Positions 11,336 to 18,876 of a stretch of DNA of 37,478 bases are shown piece after piece. The stretch covers positions 1 to 37,478 of the forward strand of contig JAFAKN010000119.1 of NCBI GenBank assembly GCA_019235415.1, given 5' to 3'. A model generated the notes under the pieces. It was not told the DNA's origin. It ran no database searches and saw only the letters and a list, made by a program, of their open reading frames with translations. The translations under genes and the position numbers were made by a program. This DNA is from Alphaproteobacteria bacterium. Lineage in GTDB: Bacteria; Pseudomonadota; Alphaproteobacteria; Reyranellales; Reyranellaceae. The first letter of the stretch is position 1, and the number at the start of each line of letters is the position of its first letter.

Positions 11336-12208
11336 CTAGCGCAGGAAGCGCTTCTCGTCGTGCTTGACCCGGGCCATGCCCTGCAGGTCGAACACGTCCT
11401 CGACCGACGCGATCCGCCGGTCGACGCCCGCGATGCCGCCTTCCTCGCGGATCTGCGCAAAGGTCTCGCGCATGGCCTGCACCGACGCGCGGATGGCGTG
11501 GTTGCCCCAGATCAGCAGCCCGATCTTGTCCAGGGCGCGTACCCGCGCCACCGTCATCTGCGGATAGGCGGTGGGCACGATCGCGATCGGCGCCTTGCCG
11601 TCCCACGCCTTGACGAAGGCCTCGACCTCGTCCGGCGTCTTCTGCTTGGAATGGACCAGGATCATGTCGGCGCCGGCCGCCTCGTAAGCGCGGGCGCGCT
11701 TCAGCGCCTCGCCCTGCCCCAGGCCGGCGATCAGCGCCTCGGTGCGTGCCACGATCAGAAAGTCCGGGTCGCGTCGTGCCGCACGCGCCGCTTCGATCTT
11801 GCCCTGGAACTCTTCGATGCGGACCATCTCCTGCCGGCCGTCGGCAATCAGGCTGGTGACCTTGGGAAAGCTCTTGTCCTCGATCACGACCGCGGCGGCG
11901 CCGGCGCGCTCGTACTGCGCAACGGCGTAGAGCACGTTGATGGCATTGCCGAAGCCGGTGTCGATGTCGGCGACCACGGGCAGGCCCGAGCGCTCGGCCA
12001 TGGCGCGGGTCATGTCGAGGTGCTGGGTCATCGACACCACGCTGACGTCGGGCACGCCGTACAGGGCAGACAGCTCGAACCCCGAAGCCCAGATCGCATC
12101 GAAGCCCGCTTCCGCCACCAGCATGGCCGATAGCGGCGAGTGCGCCGCCATCGCTTCGATCAGTCCGTTTTGCGCCAGAATCTGCCGCAGCTTCGTTCCC
12201 GCCCCCAT
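11336..12208 (-). CDS. palA: Phosphonopyruvate hydrolase (PEP mutase/isocitrate lyase superfamily)
   Basis: Predicted to cleave the C-P bond of 3-phosphonopyruvate to pyruvate and phosphate. With the ATG at 12208 (GAAAGGG five bases upstream; preferred to the GTG at 12214) the protein has 290 residues, the length I recall for the Variovorax Pal2 enzyme. The superfamily barrel features are present: D81-I-D83-TGFGN for the metal, the gating loop EDKSFPKVTS at 110-119, GRQEMVRIEEFQGKI and a C-terminal GNHAIRA. PEP mutases carry EDK-x5-NS; here the position is T118, the residue described for phosphonopyruvate hydrolase. Long stretches (AMAAH, HSKQKTPDE, VPTAYPQ) also read like that enzyme. No phosphonoalanine transaminase or phosphonate transporter is nearby. 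The alternative is PEP mutase or an oxaloacetate-type hydrolase, less likely. Confidence 0.8.
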   Translation of the reverse strand: MGAGTKLRQILAQNGLIEAMAAHSPLSAMLVAEAGFDAIWASGFELSALYGVPDVSVVSMTQHLDMTRAMAERSGLPVVADIDTGFGNAINVLYAVAQYERAGAAAVVIEDKSFPKVTSLIADGRQEMVRIEEFQGKIEAARAARRDPDFLIVARTEALIAGLGQGEALKRARAYEAAGADMILVHSKQKTPDEVEAFVKAWDGKAPIAIVPTAYPQMTVARVRALDKIGLLIWGNHAIRASVQAMRETFAQIREEGGIAGVDRRIASVEDVFDLQGMARVKHDEKRFLR

Positions 12209-12216
12209 CGTCACCC

Positions 12217-12273
12217 TTTCAGCCGCCCGCTTTCAGGCGCCCGCCTTCAGGCGCCCCGTCTTCAGGCGCTTGT
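12217..12273. repeat. Four 14-15 bp tandem repeats across the atp12 stop and the palA ribosome binding site
   Basis: Units at 12217-12230, 12231-12244, 12245-12259 and 12260-12273 share the core TTCAGGCGCCCG (first unit TTCAGCCGCCCG). On the coding strand they encode RLKTG-RLKAG, until a 14-base unit shifts the phase and creates the TGA of the ATP12 gene. The last unit runs into the Shine-Dalgarno sequence of the hydrolase gene. Confidence 0.75.
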
Positions 12274-12970
12274 CCTCCAGCAGCGCGAGGAAGCGCGTGC
12301 CGGCCTCGATGTCCTTGCGGATCCCGGCGTGCCGCTGGGCGGCGATCGGATCCTCTCCCCAGCGCTCGATCTGGAAGATCTCGTCGAGCTGGGCGGCGGT
12401 GAACGCATCGGCCGCCGACAGCCGCTGCTCCGACACGGCGAGCGCGATGATCAGCGAGCCCGAAATGTGCGTGAGATTGAAGAGCGCCGACAGGGCCAGG
12501 TCGCCATGCGCCGCCACGGCCGCGCGCAACTGCGCAACCGCATCGGGCGGCTGGTCGAGAAAGGTCGTGCCCGCGGTCGGCAGCAGCCGCGCACCGTAGC
12601 GCTCGGCCGCCCAGTCGAGCAGCGGCTGCCAGGTGCGGTGCTGGCGCTCGACCAGGCTGGCCGGATCGGGGGCGCGGTAGCACAGCAGGTCCGAGGCGGC
12701 GTACTTGGCGGTGTCGCCGATCACCCGTTCGCGCTGCGCCGGCACGCGATCGAGGCCGCTGGCCGCCAGCCGCGTCAGAAGAAGCTGCGAGGGTTGCAGG
12801 TCCTCCTTCTCGGGCACGTCGCGCCATTCGGCGGCGATCGCCTCGCCCAGCGCGCGGGTGGGCACGACCAGCACCGACTTGGCGGGCGTACGCACCGGCC
12901 GGCCGTCGAGCACGACGCGATAGCCTCCCTCGGCCTCATCCGTCCCGGTGTCCTTGTAGAACCGCTTCAT
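12233..12970 (-). CDS. ATP12-family F1-ATPase assembly chaperone
   Basis: Homologue of mitochondrial Atp12, which binds the F1 alpha subunit during assembly; in bacteria it is essentially confined to alphaproteobacteria. The 245 residues show the family features: N-terminal KRFYKDTGTDEAEGGYRVVLDGRPVRTPAKSVL, AIAAEWRDVPEKEDL, the DLLCYRAPDPASLVERQHRTWQPLLDW block and the C-terminal FQIERWGEDPIAAQRHAGIRKDI. The very end (LKTGRLKAGA) is coded by tandem repeats and is probably not part of the conserved fold. It lies 24 bases upstream of the hydrolase gene on the same strand. The 200 bases upstream of it carry strong palindromes, so it may be separated from the AsmA gene transcriptionally. Confidence 0.9.
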   Translation of the reverse strand: MKRFYKDTGTDEAEGGYRVVLDGRPVRTPAKSVLVVPTRALGEAIAAEWRDVPEKEDLQPSQLLLTRLAASGLDRVPAQRERVIGDTAKYAASDLLCYRAPDPASLVERQHRTWQPLLDWAAERYGARLLPTAGTTFLDQPPDAVAQLRAAVAAHGDLALSALFNLTHISGSLIIALAVSEQRLSAADAFTAAQLDEIFQIERWGEDPIAAQRHAGIRKDIEAGTRFLALLEDKRLKTGRLKAGA

Positions 12971-13072
12971 CGCACCTTGCGAAACGCTGGCGGCAGGGGC
13001 CGCCCTGGGAGTTGCAGCGGCTTATACGCCAGCAAGGCCAGCGACAAGTGCGCCCAATTCACTTGCTGGGGG

Positions 13073-13116
13073 CGCGCGACTCCTCGGGCGAAGTAAACTT
13101 CGCCGTGAGTCGCGCG
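13073..13116. repeat. Nested palindrome, possible transcript-end hairpin
   Basis: The outer arms CGCGCGACTC (13073-13082) and GAGTCGCGCG (13107-13116) enclose inner arms GGCGAAGT (13087-13094) and ACTTCGCC (13097-13104). It lies in the 202-base gap between the AsmA-like gene end and the ATP12 gene start. A cruciform or long RNA hairpin is possible. No T-run follows on either strand. Confidence 0.7.
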
Positions 13117-13140
13117 ATCTTCTGTGGCCACAACACTGAC

Positions 13141-13158
13141 GCGCCACTGGAGTGGCGC
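13141..13158. repeat. Short perfect palindrome next to the AsmA-like gene end
   Basis: GCGCCACT-GG-AGTGGCGC, an 8-bp arm with a two-base centre, 14 bases beyond the stop of the AsmA-like gene. It could be a protein binding site or part of a transcript end; a two-base loop is too tight for an ideal hairpin. Confidence 0.5.
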
Positions 13159-13172
13159 GGCTTCCAGCGGGC

Positions 13173-15209
13173 TCAAGGCTGCGACTGCGCCTGATGCCCG
13201 CGGCTGTGCGTCGGCGCCGGCGCGTGCGATTGCGGACGCGGCGCGCGCCGCTGGTCGGTCGGGGGCACCGGCAGCTGCCCGCGCAGGCCCGGCCGCAGCG
13301 CCTCGACCCGCGGCGCCACGACGGCGCAGGGGTTGGCGCCGGCCTGGCGGGCTGCGAGATTGAGCTGCCCGGCGATGTTCGGCACGGCGCCTGCGCCAAC
13401 CAGCAGGCGGGCGACGCCCGCGTCCACGGCGCTCGTCGTGGCGTGGCTGCCCGAGCCCTTCAGGCGTGCCGGCAAGGCAAGCGCGGCGGTCTGGTTGTCG
13501 CGCGCCTCGGGCGCGAACAGGAACTCCCAGCCCTCGCTACGCATCTGGACGTAGCCGCCGCCGACCAGAACCGCCCGCGGCGTATCGATCACCAGGCGGC
13601 GCAGGAAAGCGACGCCGCCCGTGATGTCGAAGTGGCCGGCAACGCAGTTGAACGCCACAGGATCGGCCGGCGCCAACAGGCGTTGGGTCTCCGCCGGCCA
13701 GCTCGCGAGCTGGTCGCGCGGCCACGTGCCCTTGGCAATGCTGACATCGAGCGAGCCGCTCGCCCCGTTCAACGCATCGCGCGTCGTGCGCCCGCCGCCG
13801 CGCAGGCGCAGGTCGACGTCGGCCAAGCCCTCGTGTGCGCCCCAATCGAAGCCCAACAGCGCGCCGATGTCGCCCACCGGCACGCGGTTGGCCGACGCCG
13901 TCACCGTCGCCTGGCCGAAGCGGCCGGCCGGATCGTAGGCGAGGTCGAACGCCGCGGACCCGCCGCCGATGGTGGCGGCGGCGCGGAAAGCGAAGCGGCT
14001 CTCGCTCGAAGTCAGGCTGAGCGAGGCGTTTTGCATCTTGCTGCTGCCCAACCCGAGCACCTCGCCGAACTGGGCGTTGAGCGAAAGGGTCGAGCGACCG
14101 AGCCATTTGGCGGCGAACGGCTGGCTCGGCACCAACCTGGGCTGGGCCGGCGAGTTGTTCGCCTCGGGCGCCGCCGGCGCCGCGTGCAGATCGCGCAGGT
14201 CGAGGCGCGTGACATCGGCGTTGATCGTCGCTGTGGCGACGCCTTTGCGGTCGACCTTGAACAGGGCGTCGCCGGTCGCTTCGCTGCCGCCGACTTTCAG
14301 GCTGGCGAGCTCGACCTTGAAGGCGTTGCGCTGCGTGCCGGCCTTCACTGCCATGGCGTAAGGCCCGCCGGCCGGCACGGGCAGCTGGACGTAGGGGCCG
14401 AGGACGGAAAGATCCGGCCCCTCGGCATTCACCTGTACCGCCGTGCCCTTTACGCCGACGCCGCCCTTGATGGCGATCTTGCCGCCGCCGAAGCCGCCCT
14501 GCAGGTCGACGTTGCCGGGCAGGCTCCTCATCCAGCCCTCGAAGGTGCCGGCCGTTCCGGTGAGCTCCATGGGGGTGCCCTTGGGGGCGGCAAAGCGGCC
14601 CTCGACCTGCACCGGTTGGTTGGGGGCGGACGAGCGGAAGGTGGCGCTGGGGATCTCCACCACGACCGCCGGGCGGCCGCTGCCGCCGGCGATCGTCACC
14701 ACCGAATCGCGCACCTCGATGGTGCCGATCCAAGGGAAGGTCGTCGTCGCGCGCAAACGCAAGGAGCGATTCTCCCCGGCGTGCGGGCCCGAGCCGTCGG
14801 GCGGAGGCAGCATGTCGAGATTGGTGTCGCCGACCTCGTTCTGCTCGACCAGGATGTCGGCGCCCTCCAGCACCACGCGTCCGATCCTGATTTCTCCCAG
14901 GAGCAGCGACACCGGATCGATGTAGACGGTGACCTTGCGGACACGTGCCAGCTCGGGACGCGAAGCCCAGGTTGCGTTGGACAGGGTGACACCCTCGGCG
15001 ACCATCGCCGGGTCGCGGCTGAGCTTGACCGCCAGCGGCACCTTTGCCGCCAGCTCGCGGCCGGTGACCTTGTGCACCTGCTCCGCGAGCCGCGCCTGAT
15101 AGTGCGACAGGTCGCGGGTGCTGAGCCAGATGACGCCGGCGACCGCCGCAAGCGGAACGGTCGCAGCAAGGACCCACTTGAGACGCCTCCAGGGAATGCG
15201 CAGCTTCAC
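13173..15209 (-). CDS. AsmA-family envelope protein
   Basis: A 678-residue protein with one N-terminal membrane anchor (WVLAATVPLAAVAGVIWLS, about 12-30) and a long beta-rich periplasmic part. The AsmA signature follows the anchor: AAKVPLAVKLSRDPAMVAEGVTLSN and LLLGEIRIGRVVLEGADILVE. The C-terminal half has the repetitive strand pattern of AsmA-like lipid-transfer or outer-membrane assembly proteins (RGGGRTTRDALNGASGSLDVSIAKGTW). The extreme C terminus (from about 630) is proline/arginine-rich and low in complexity. It starts three bases after the pseudouridine synthase stop on the same strand, so the pair is co-transcribed. Its exact role is unknown; envelope maintenance is inferred from the family. 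Confidence 0.85.
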   Translation of the reverse strand: MKLRIPWRRLKWVLAATVPLAAVAGVIWLSTRDLSHYQARLAEQVHKVTGRELAAKVPLAVKLSRDPAMVAEGVTLSNATWASRPELARVRKVTVYIDPVSLLLGEIRIGRVVLEGADILVEQNEVGDTNLDMLPPPDGSGPHAGENRSLRLRATTTFPWIGTIEVRDSVVTIAGGSGRPAVVVEIPSATFRSSAPNQPVQVEGRFAAPKGTPMELTGTAGTFEGWMRSLPGNVDLQGGFGGGKIAIKGGVGVKGTAVQVNAEGPDLSVLGPYVQLPVPAGGPYAMAVKAGTQRNAFKVELASLKVGGSEATGDALFKVDRKGVATATINADVTRLDLRDLHAAPAAPEANNSPAQPRLVPSQPFAAKWLGRSTLSLNAQFGEVLGLGSSKMQNASLSLTSSESRFAFRAAATIGGGSAAFDLAYDPAGRFGQATVTASANRVPVGDIGALLGFDWGAHEGLADVDLRLRGGGRTTRDALNGASGSLDVSIAKGTWPRDQLASWPAETQRLLAPADPVAFNCVAGHFDITGGVAFLRRLVIDTPRAVLVGGGYVQMRSEGWEFLFAPEARDNQTAALALPARLKGSGSHATTSAVDAGVARLLVGAGAVPNIAGQLNLAARQAGANPCAVVAPRVEALRPGLRGQLPVPPTDQRRAPRPQSHAPAPTHSRGHQAQSQP

Positions 15210-15212
15210 GCG

Positions 15213-16184
15213 TCAAGCACCCGCGGTGGCGAAGCCGAAGGCATCGACGGTGCGCCGGAAGTGCGGCGGCACCTCCGCCTCGACGCTGAGCTGCCCCTTG
15301 CCCGAAGGATGCGGCAGGCTGAGCCGCCGAGCATGCAGGTGCAATCGACCTGCATCGGCGACCGCCGATAGCAAGGCGGCCTCCCCGCCATACTTGGCGT
15401 CGCCCAGGATCGGGCAGCCGATGGCGGCGCAATGCACGCGCAGCTGATGGGTGCGACCGGTGCGCGGCCACAGCGCCAGCAGGCTCGCGCGCGTGCCGGC
15501 GCGATCGAGCACCTTGAAATGCGTCAGCGCCTTCTGGCCTTCCTCACGGTCGACCTGCACCAACTCGCGATCGCCGCGCACGCCCGGTTGCTTGGCCAGC
15601 GGCAGGTCGATGGCGCCCTCGGCGCGCTCGGGCACGCCGACCACGACCGCCCAGTAGAGCTTCTCGGTCTCGCGATCGCGAAACGCCTCGCCCAGCCGCT
15701 TGGCCGCCGTGGACGTGCGGGCGATCAACAAGACGCCGGAGGTGTCCTTATCGAGGCGATGAACCAAGCGCGGTCGCTCCTCCCGTCCGAAGCGCAGCGC
15801 ATCGAGCATGCCGTCGACGTGCCGCCCTGTCCCCGTGCCTCCTTGTACAGCGAGGCCGGGCGGTTTGTTCAGCATGATGACGAGGTCGTCCCTGTGGATG
15901 ACCATGCGCTGCATGTCTGCTGCATCGCGCTCGGAGAGGGCGGGCTTTGCTGCCGTGTCGGGCGGAATCGACGCGGTCACGCCCGGCGGCAGGCGAATCG
16001 CCTGGCCCGCTGCGATGCGATCGTTGGCCTCTGCCCGCCGACCGTCGACGCGCACCTGGCCGGTGCGCAGGAGCTTCTGCAAGGCGCCGTGCCCGAGTGC
16101 CGGGTAGTGCCGCCTGAACCAGCGGTCCAGCCGCAGCCCGGCCTCGTCGGCCGCAACGGCGCGCATTTCGACCCGTCCGCTCAT
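15213..16184 (-). CDS. RluA/RluC-family pseudouridine synthase
   Basis: Converts specific uridines to pseudouridine, most likely in 23S rRNA. The 323 residues have an S4-like RNA-binding domain (about 16-65, LDRWFRRHYPALGHGALQKLL) and the RluA catalytic domain (about 95-305). The signature HRLDKDTSG at 142-150 gives the catalytic aspartate D145; other family blocks are NKPPGLAVQGG and RTGRTHQLRVH. RluC is the nearest match in layout, but RluD or another family member cannot be excluded. It is divergent from the hydrolase gene at 16220, with only 35 bases between the start codons, so their promoters overlap. Confidence 0.92.
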   Translation of the reverse strand: MSGRVEMRAVAADEAGLRLDRWFRRHYPALGHGALQKLLRTGQVRVDGRRAEANDRIAAGQAIRLPPGVTASIPPDTAAKPALSERDAADMQRMVIHRDDLVIMLNKPPGLAVQGGTGTGRHVDGMLDALRFGREERPRLVHRLDKDTSGVLLIARTSTAAKRLGEAFRDRETEKLYWAVVVGVPERAEGAIDLPLAKQPGVRGDRELVQVDREEGQKALTHFKVLDRAGTRASLLALWPRTGRTHQLRVHCAAIGCPILGDAKYGGEAALLSAVADAGRLHLHARRLSLPHPSGKGQLSVEAEVPPHFRRTVDAFGFATAGA

Positions 16185-16219
16185 GGCGGCGACCGTACGG
16201 GAGGAGCTACAAACGGTCC

Positions 16220-17149
16220 ATGGAGACGCTGTCTTTCGACACCCTGACGTTCGACCATCCGACCGCCTGTCAGCCGGCGCGCATCGAAGCCGAGCTGTGG
16301 ATGCCTCAGCGTGCCGCGCCGCCGTCGCCCTGCATGGTCCTGCTGACCAGCAGTGCCGGCGTGCAACACCATCGCGAGCGCTACTACGCGCAGGCGCTCA
16401 CTTCGGTGGGCGTAGCGGCCCTGATCGTCGACAGCTTTCGCGGTCGTGGGGTGCGGCGCACCGTGGCCGACCAGAGCCTGGTGTCGGCCGCGCAGATGGA
16501 GGGCGACGCCTTCGCCGCTCTCGCGCTGCTGCGCACCGACCGCCGCATCGATGCCGACCGGATCGGCGTCATGGGTGTCTCCAAAGGCGGCGTCGCCACG
16601 CTCAATGCCGCCATCGCCGTGCGCCAACGCTGGCGCAACGGGTTTCCTCACCTGTTCGACCTTCACGTCGCCATCTGTCCCGGCGCCACGGCACAGCATC
16701 GCGACGCCACGACGCAGGGGCGGCCGATGTTCCTCATGCTTGCGGCTCGCGACGACTACACGCCCGCGACGCTCGCCATCGAGTATGCCGAGCGCATGCG
16801 AGCGGCTGGCAACAGCCATATCCGGGTGAAGGTCTACGGCAGCGCGCATCACGGCTGGGAGTCGATCGGCCCGGTGATGGATATCCGCGATGCCGAGAAC
16901 TGGTCGGCCTGCCGCAACCTCATCGAGGACGACGGCCGCCACTTCGTGCCCTGCCTCGGCAGGGCGCTGAGCGAGCCTGACTATCAGGCCTGGGCACGCC
17001 ACAACTGCGTCCAGAGAGGCGCTCGCGCGGGCGGCGGCACGCCCCAGCTGAAGCAACGGGCGACGGCTGACCTGTTGGCCTTCCTGGTGGCCCATGGTTT
17101 TGCGCGGCATTGGACGAATTCCTCGACCGAAGGTACACTTACCGCGTGA
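16220..17149 (+). CDS. Dienelactone hydrolase-like alpha/beta hydrolase
   Basis: A 309-residue cytoplasmic alpha/beta hydrolase. The nucleophile elbow is GVSKGG (119-124, S121); the acid is in AARDDYTP (D178/D179) and the histidine in GSAHHGWE (H210/H211), the order and spacing of dienelactone-hydrolase-like proteins. There is no signal peptide. The N-terminal LSFDTLTFDHP and ELWMP segments match the family. A serine takes the place of the cysteine nucleophile found in classical dienelactone hydrolases, so an esterase or other ester/lactone hydrolase is likely. The stop TGA (17147-17149) overlaps the GTG start of the next gene, implying translational coupling. Confidence 0.85.
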   Translation: METLSFDTLTFDHPTACQPARIEAELWMPQRAAPPSPCMVLLTSSAGVQHHRERYYAQALTSVGVAALIVDSFRGRGVRRTVADQSLVSAAQMEGDAFAALALLRTDRRIDADRIGVMGVSKGGVATLNAAIAVRQRWRNGFPHLFDLHVAICPGATAQHRDATTQGRPMFLMLAARDDYTPATLAIEYAERMRAAGNSHIRVKVYGSAHHGWESIGPVMDIRDAENWSACRNLIEDDGRHFVPCLGRALSEPDYQAWARHNCVQRGARAGGGTPQLKQRATADLLAFLVAHGFARHWTNSSTEGTLTA

Positions 17150-18639
17150 TCTTCGCACGACTTCTCATCTTTTTTCCGGCACTCGCTCTCCCTTTCCTGA
17201 TCTCGCTCGGGAACGCCGCGGCCGAGCCGCTGTGGACCGGTTCGCCGGCCGCGAAAGGGCGCACCGAAGCCTTCCTGGCCGCCCTTCGCCGCGCTGGCGA
17301 CCACGGCCTGGAGCCCGGCTGGTACGGGCTTGCGGAGCTCGAAAAGGCGGTAGCGTCCGGCACCGATCCCGACGCCCAGGAGGCCAGGATCAGCGCGGCT
17401 TTCCTAGCCTACGCCAGCGACGTCTCGACGGGACGGGTCCGCGCCAACCAAGTCGACAAGGACATCGATATCGTCCAGCGCCGTGTCGATCGCGCCGCGC
17501 TCCTCAAGGCTGCCGCCGACGCAGGCGACTTCTCGGCCTATTTGGCCGACCTGCCGCCCAAAGGCGACTACCCTCTGCTGCAGCGGTCGTTGGCGAAGTG
17601 GCGCGAGAAACGCGGCCGCTCGAGCGACACGCCGCTGCCCGAGGGCGGCGCGCTGCGGCCGGGCGAAACCGATGCTCGGGTACCGCTTTTGCGCAAGCGG
17701 CTGGCCGAGCTCGATCTCGTGGTGCCGGAGCCTGCGTCGGTCCCGGAGCTCTACGACGACGCACTCGCGGCCGTGGTCAAGCGCTACCAGGAGACCAAAG
17801 GTTTGACCGTCGACGGCATCATCGGCGTCAAGACCACGCAATCCCTCAACACGACCGTCGACCAGCGCATCGACCAGATCATTGCCAACCTCGAGCGGCG
17901 GCGATGGCTTCCTGAAAATCTCGGCAGCCGCTACGTGCTGGTGAATGCCGGCGACTATTCGATGGTGTTCGTCGACCGGGACAAGGTGGTCTTTGCGAGC
18001 GAGGTGATCGTCGGCACGCCCAAGGATCCGACGCCCGAGATCCAGTCCGTCATGAATGGCTTTGAGACCAATCCCTACTGGACGGTGCCGCAATCGATTG
18101 CCGGCGAAGAGTACCTGCCCATGCTGCGGCGCGACCCCAATTCGCTGCGCAGCGCCGGCTTTCGCATCTTCGAGAACTGGACCGACGACACCGAGCTCGA
18201 TCCGGCGAGCGTCGACTGGCAGGCGATCCATCCCAAGGCGTTCCCCTACCGCCTGCGGCAGGAACCGGGCGCCGCCAACGCGCTCGGCTACATCTTCTTC
18301 CCGTTCGCCAATCGCTACGGCATCTACATGCACGACACGGCGACCCGCTGGCTGTTCAGCGAAGGCAGCCGCAACTTCAGCCACGGCTGCATCCGCCTGC
18401 AGAACCCGCTCGACTTCGTCGAAAAGGTCTTCGCCGGACGCAATGGCTTCAGCAAGGACCGCGTCGGCAAGGCGATCGCGGCAGGTGAACAGCTGCACTT
18501 CGCCTTTCCCGAGTCGGTTGTACTCCACGTGACCTACCGGACGGTCACCGTGGACACCGACGGCAGCGCTGTCTTCCGCGACGACGTCTACGGCCGCGAC
18601 GCCCGCGTCGTGCGCCAGATGGCCAAGCCTCGCAGCTAG
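17146..18639 (+). CDS. Periplasmic L,D-transpeptidase (YcbB/LdtD-like)
   Basis: Forms 3-3 cross-links in peptidoglycan or attaches proteins to it; acts in the periplasm. The GTG at 17146 is chosen because it gives a clean signal peptide (FARLLIFFPALALPFLISLG, cleavage near NAAA) and overlaps the preceding stop in GTGA; the TTG at 17110 would hide the signal. An N-terminal scaffold domain precedes a peptidoglycan-binding domain (about 180-235, VPLLRKRLAELDL...TVDGIIGVKTTQSLN) and a YkuD catalytic domain (about 265-440). The active-site motif is NFSHGCIRLQN with the catalytic cysteine near 415. The length of 497 residues fits the LdtD type. The coupled hydrolase gene upstream suggests joint expression; a functional link is unknown. 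Confidence 0.92.
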   Translation: MIFARLLIFFPALALPFLISLGNAAAEPLWTGSPAAKGRTEAFLAALRRAGDHGLEPGWYGLAELEKAVASGTDPDAQEARISAAFLAYASDVSTGRVRANQVDKDIDIVQRRVDRAALLKAAADAGDFSAYLADLPPKGDYPLLQRSLAKWREKRGRSSDTPLPEGGALRPGETDARVPLLRKRLAELDLVVPEPASVPELYDDALAAVVKRYQETKGLTVDGIIGVKTTQSLNTTVDQRIDQIIANLERRRWLPENLGSRYVLVNAGDYSMVFVDRDKVVFASEVIVGTPKDPTPEIQSVMNGFETNPYWTVPQSIAGEEYLPMLRRDPNSLRSAGFRIFENWTDDTELDPASVDWQAIHPKAFPYRLRQEPGAANALGYIFFPFANRYGIYMHDTATRWLFSEGSRNFSHGCIRLQNPLDFVEKVFAGRNGFSKDRVGKAIAAGEQLHFAFPESVVLHVTYRTVTVDTDGSAVFRDDVYGRDARVVRQMAKPRS

Positions 18640-18876
18640 GCTAGCCGGCGCAGGCGCCGGCGCGCGCCTGTCATCCCGAGCGCAGCAAGGGACCTTTCGT
18701 GTGGCCTCAAAGGTCCCTCGGCCGTTGGCCTCGGGATGACAGGCGAGTCGGACCGCGAGGTCCGCGCGCAAAAACACCCGCCCCGCGCGCCATTGCTTGA
18801 TCACAGGCACTGTCATGAGGCGGGTGGTACCGTTCAGCCGTGGGGCACAGTTGGCGGCGGCTGAAGGTGTCGAGTC
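18640..18876. other. Intergenic region upstream of the peptide synthetase operon
   Basis: 237 bases without a gene. It contains repeat A copy 3 (18668-18742) and then about 130 bases that must hold the operon promoter. GAAGG lies nine bases before the ATG at 18877 and is the likely ribosome binding site. I see no convincing -35/-10 pair or operator by eye. Confidence 0.5.
18668..18742. repeat. Dispersed palindromic repeat, family A, copy 3
   Basis: CTGTCATCCCGAGCGCAGCA at the left pairs with GGCCTCGGGATGACAG at the right; GGGACCTTT and AAAGGTCCC form the inner stem. It is followed by GTCGGACCGCGAGGTCCGCG, an accessory palindrome like the one flanking copy 1. It lies between the L,D-transpeptidase stop and the peptide synthetase operon. 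Confidence 0.85.

Noticed and set aside
11336-12208. PEP mutase, which would imply phosphonate biosynthesis
   Set aside because: The loop has T118 rather than the Asn of the EDK-x5-NS motif, and no phosphonopyruvate decarboxylase is nearby.
17110-17145. TTG start for the L,D-transpeptidase
   Set aside because: It would put 12 polar residues before the signal peptide; the GTG at 17146, coupled to the preceding stop, is better.
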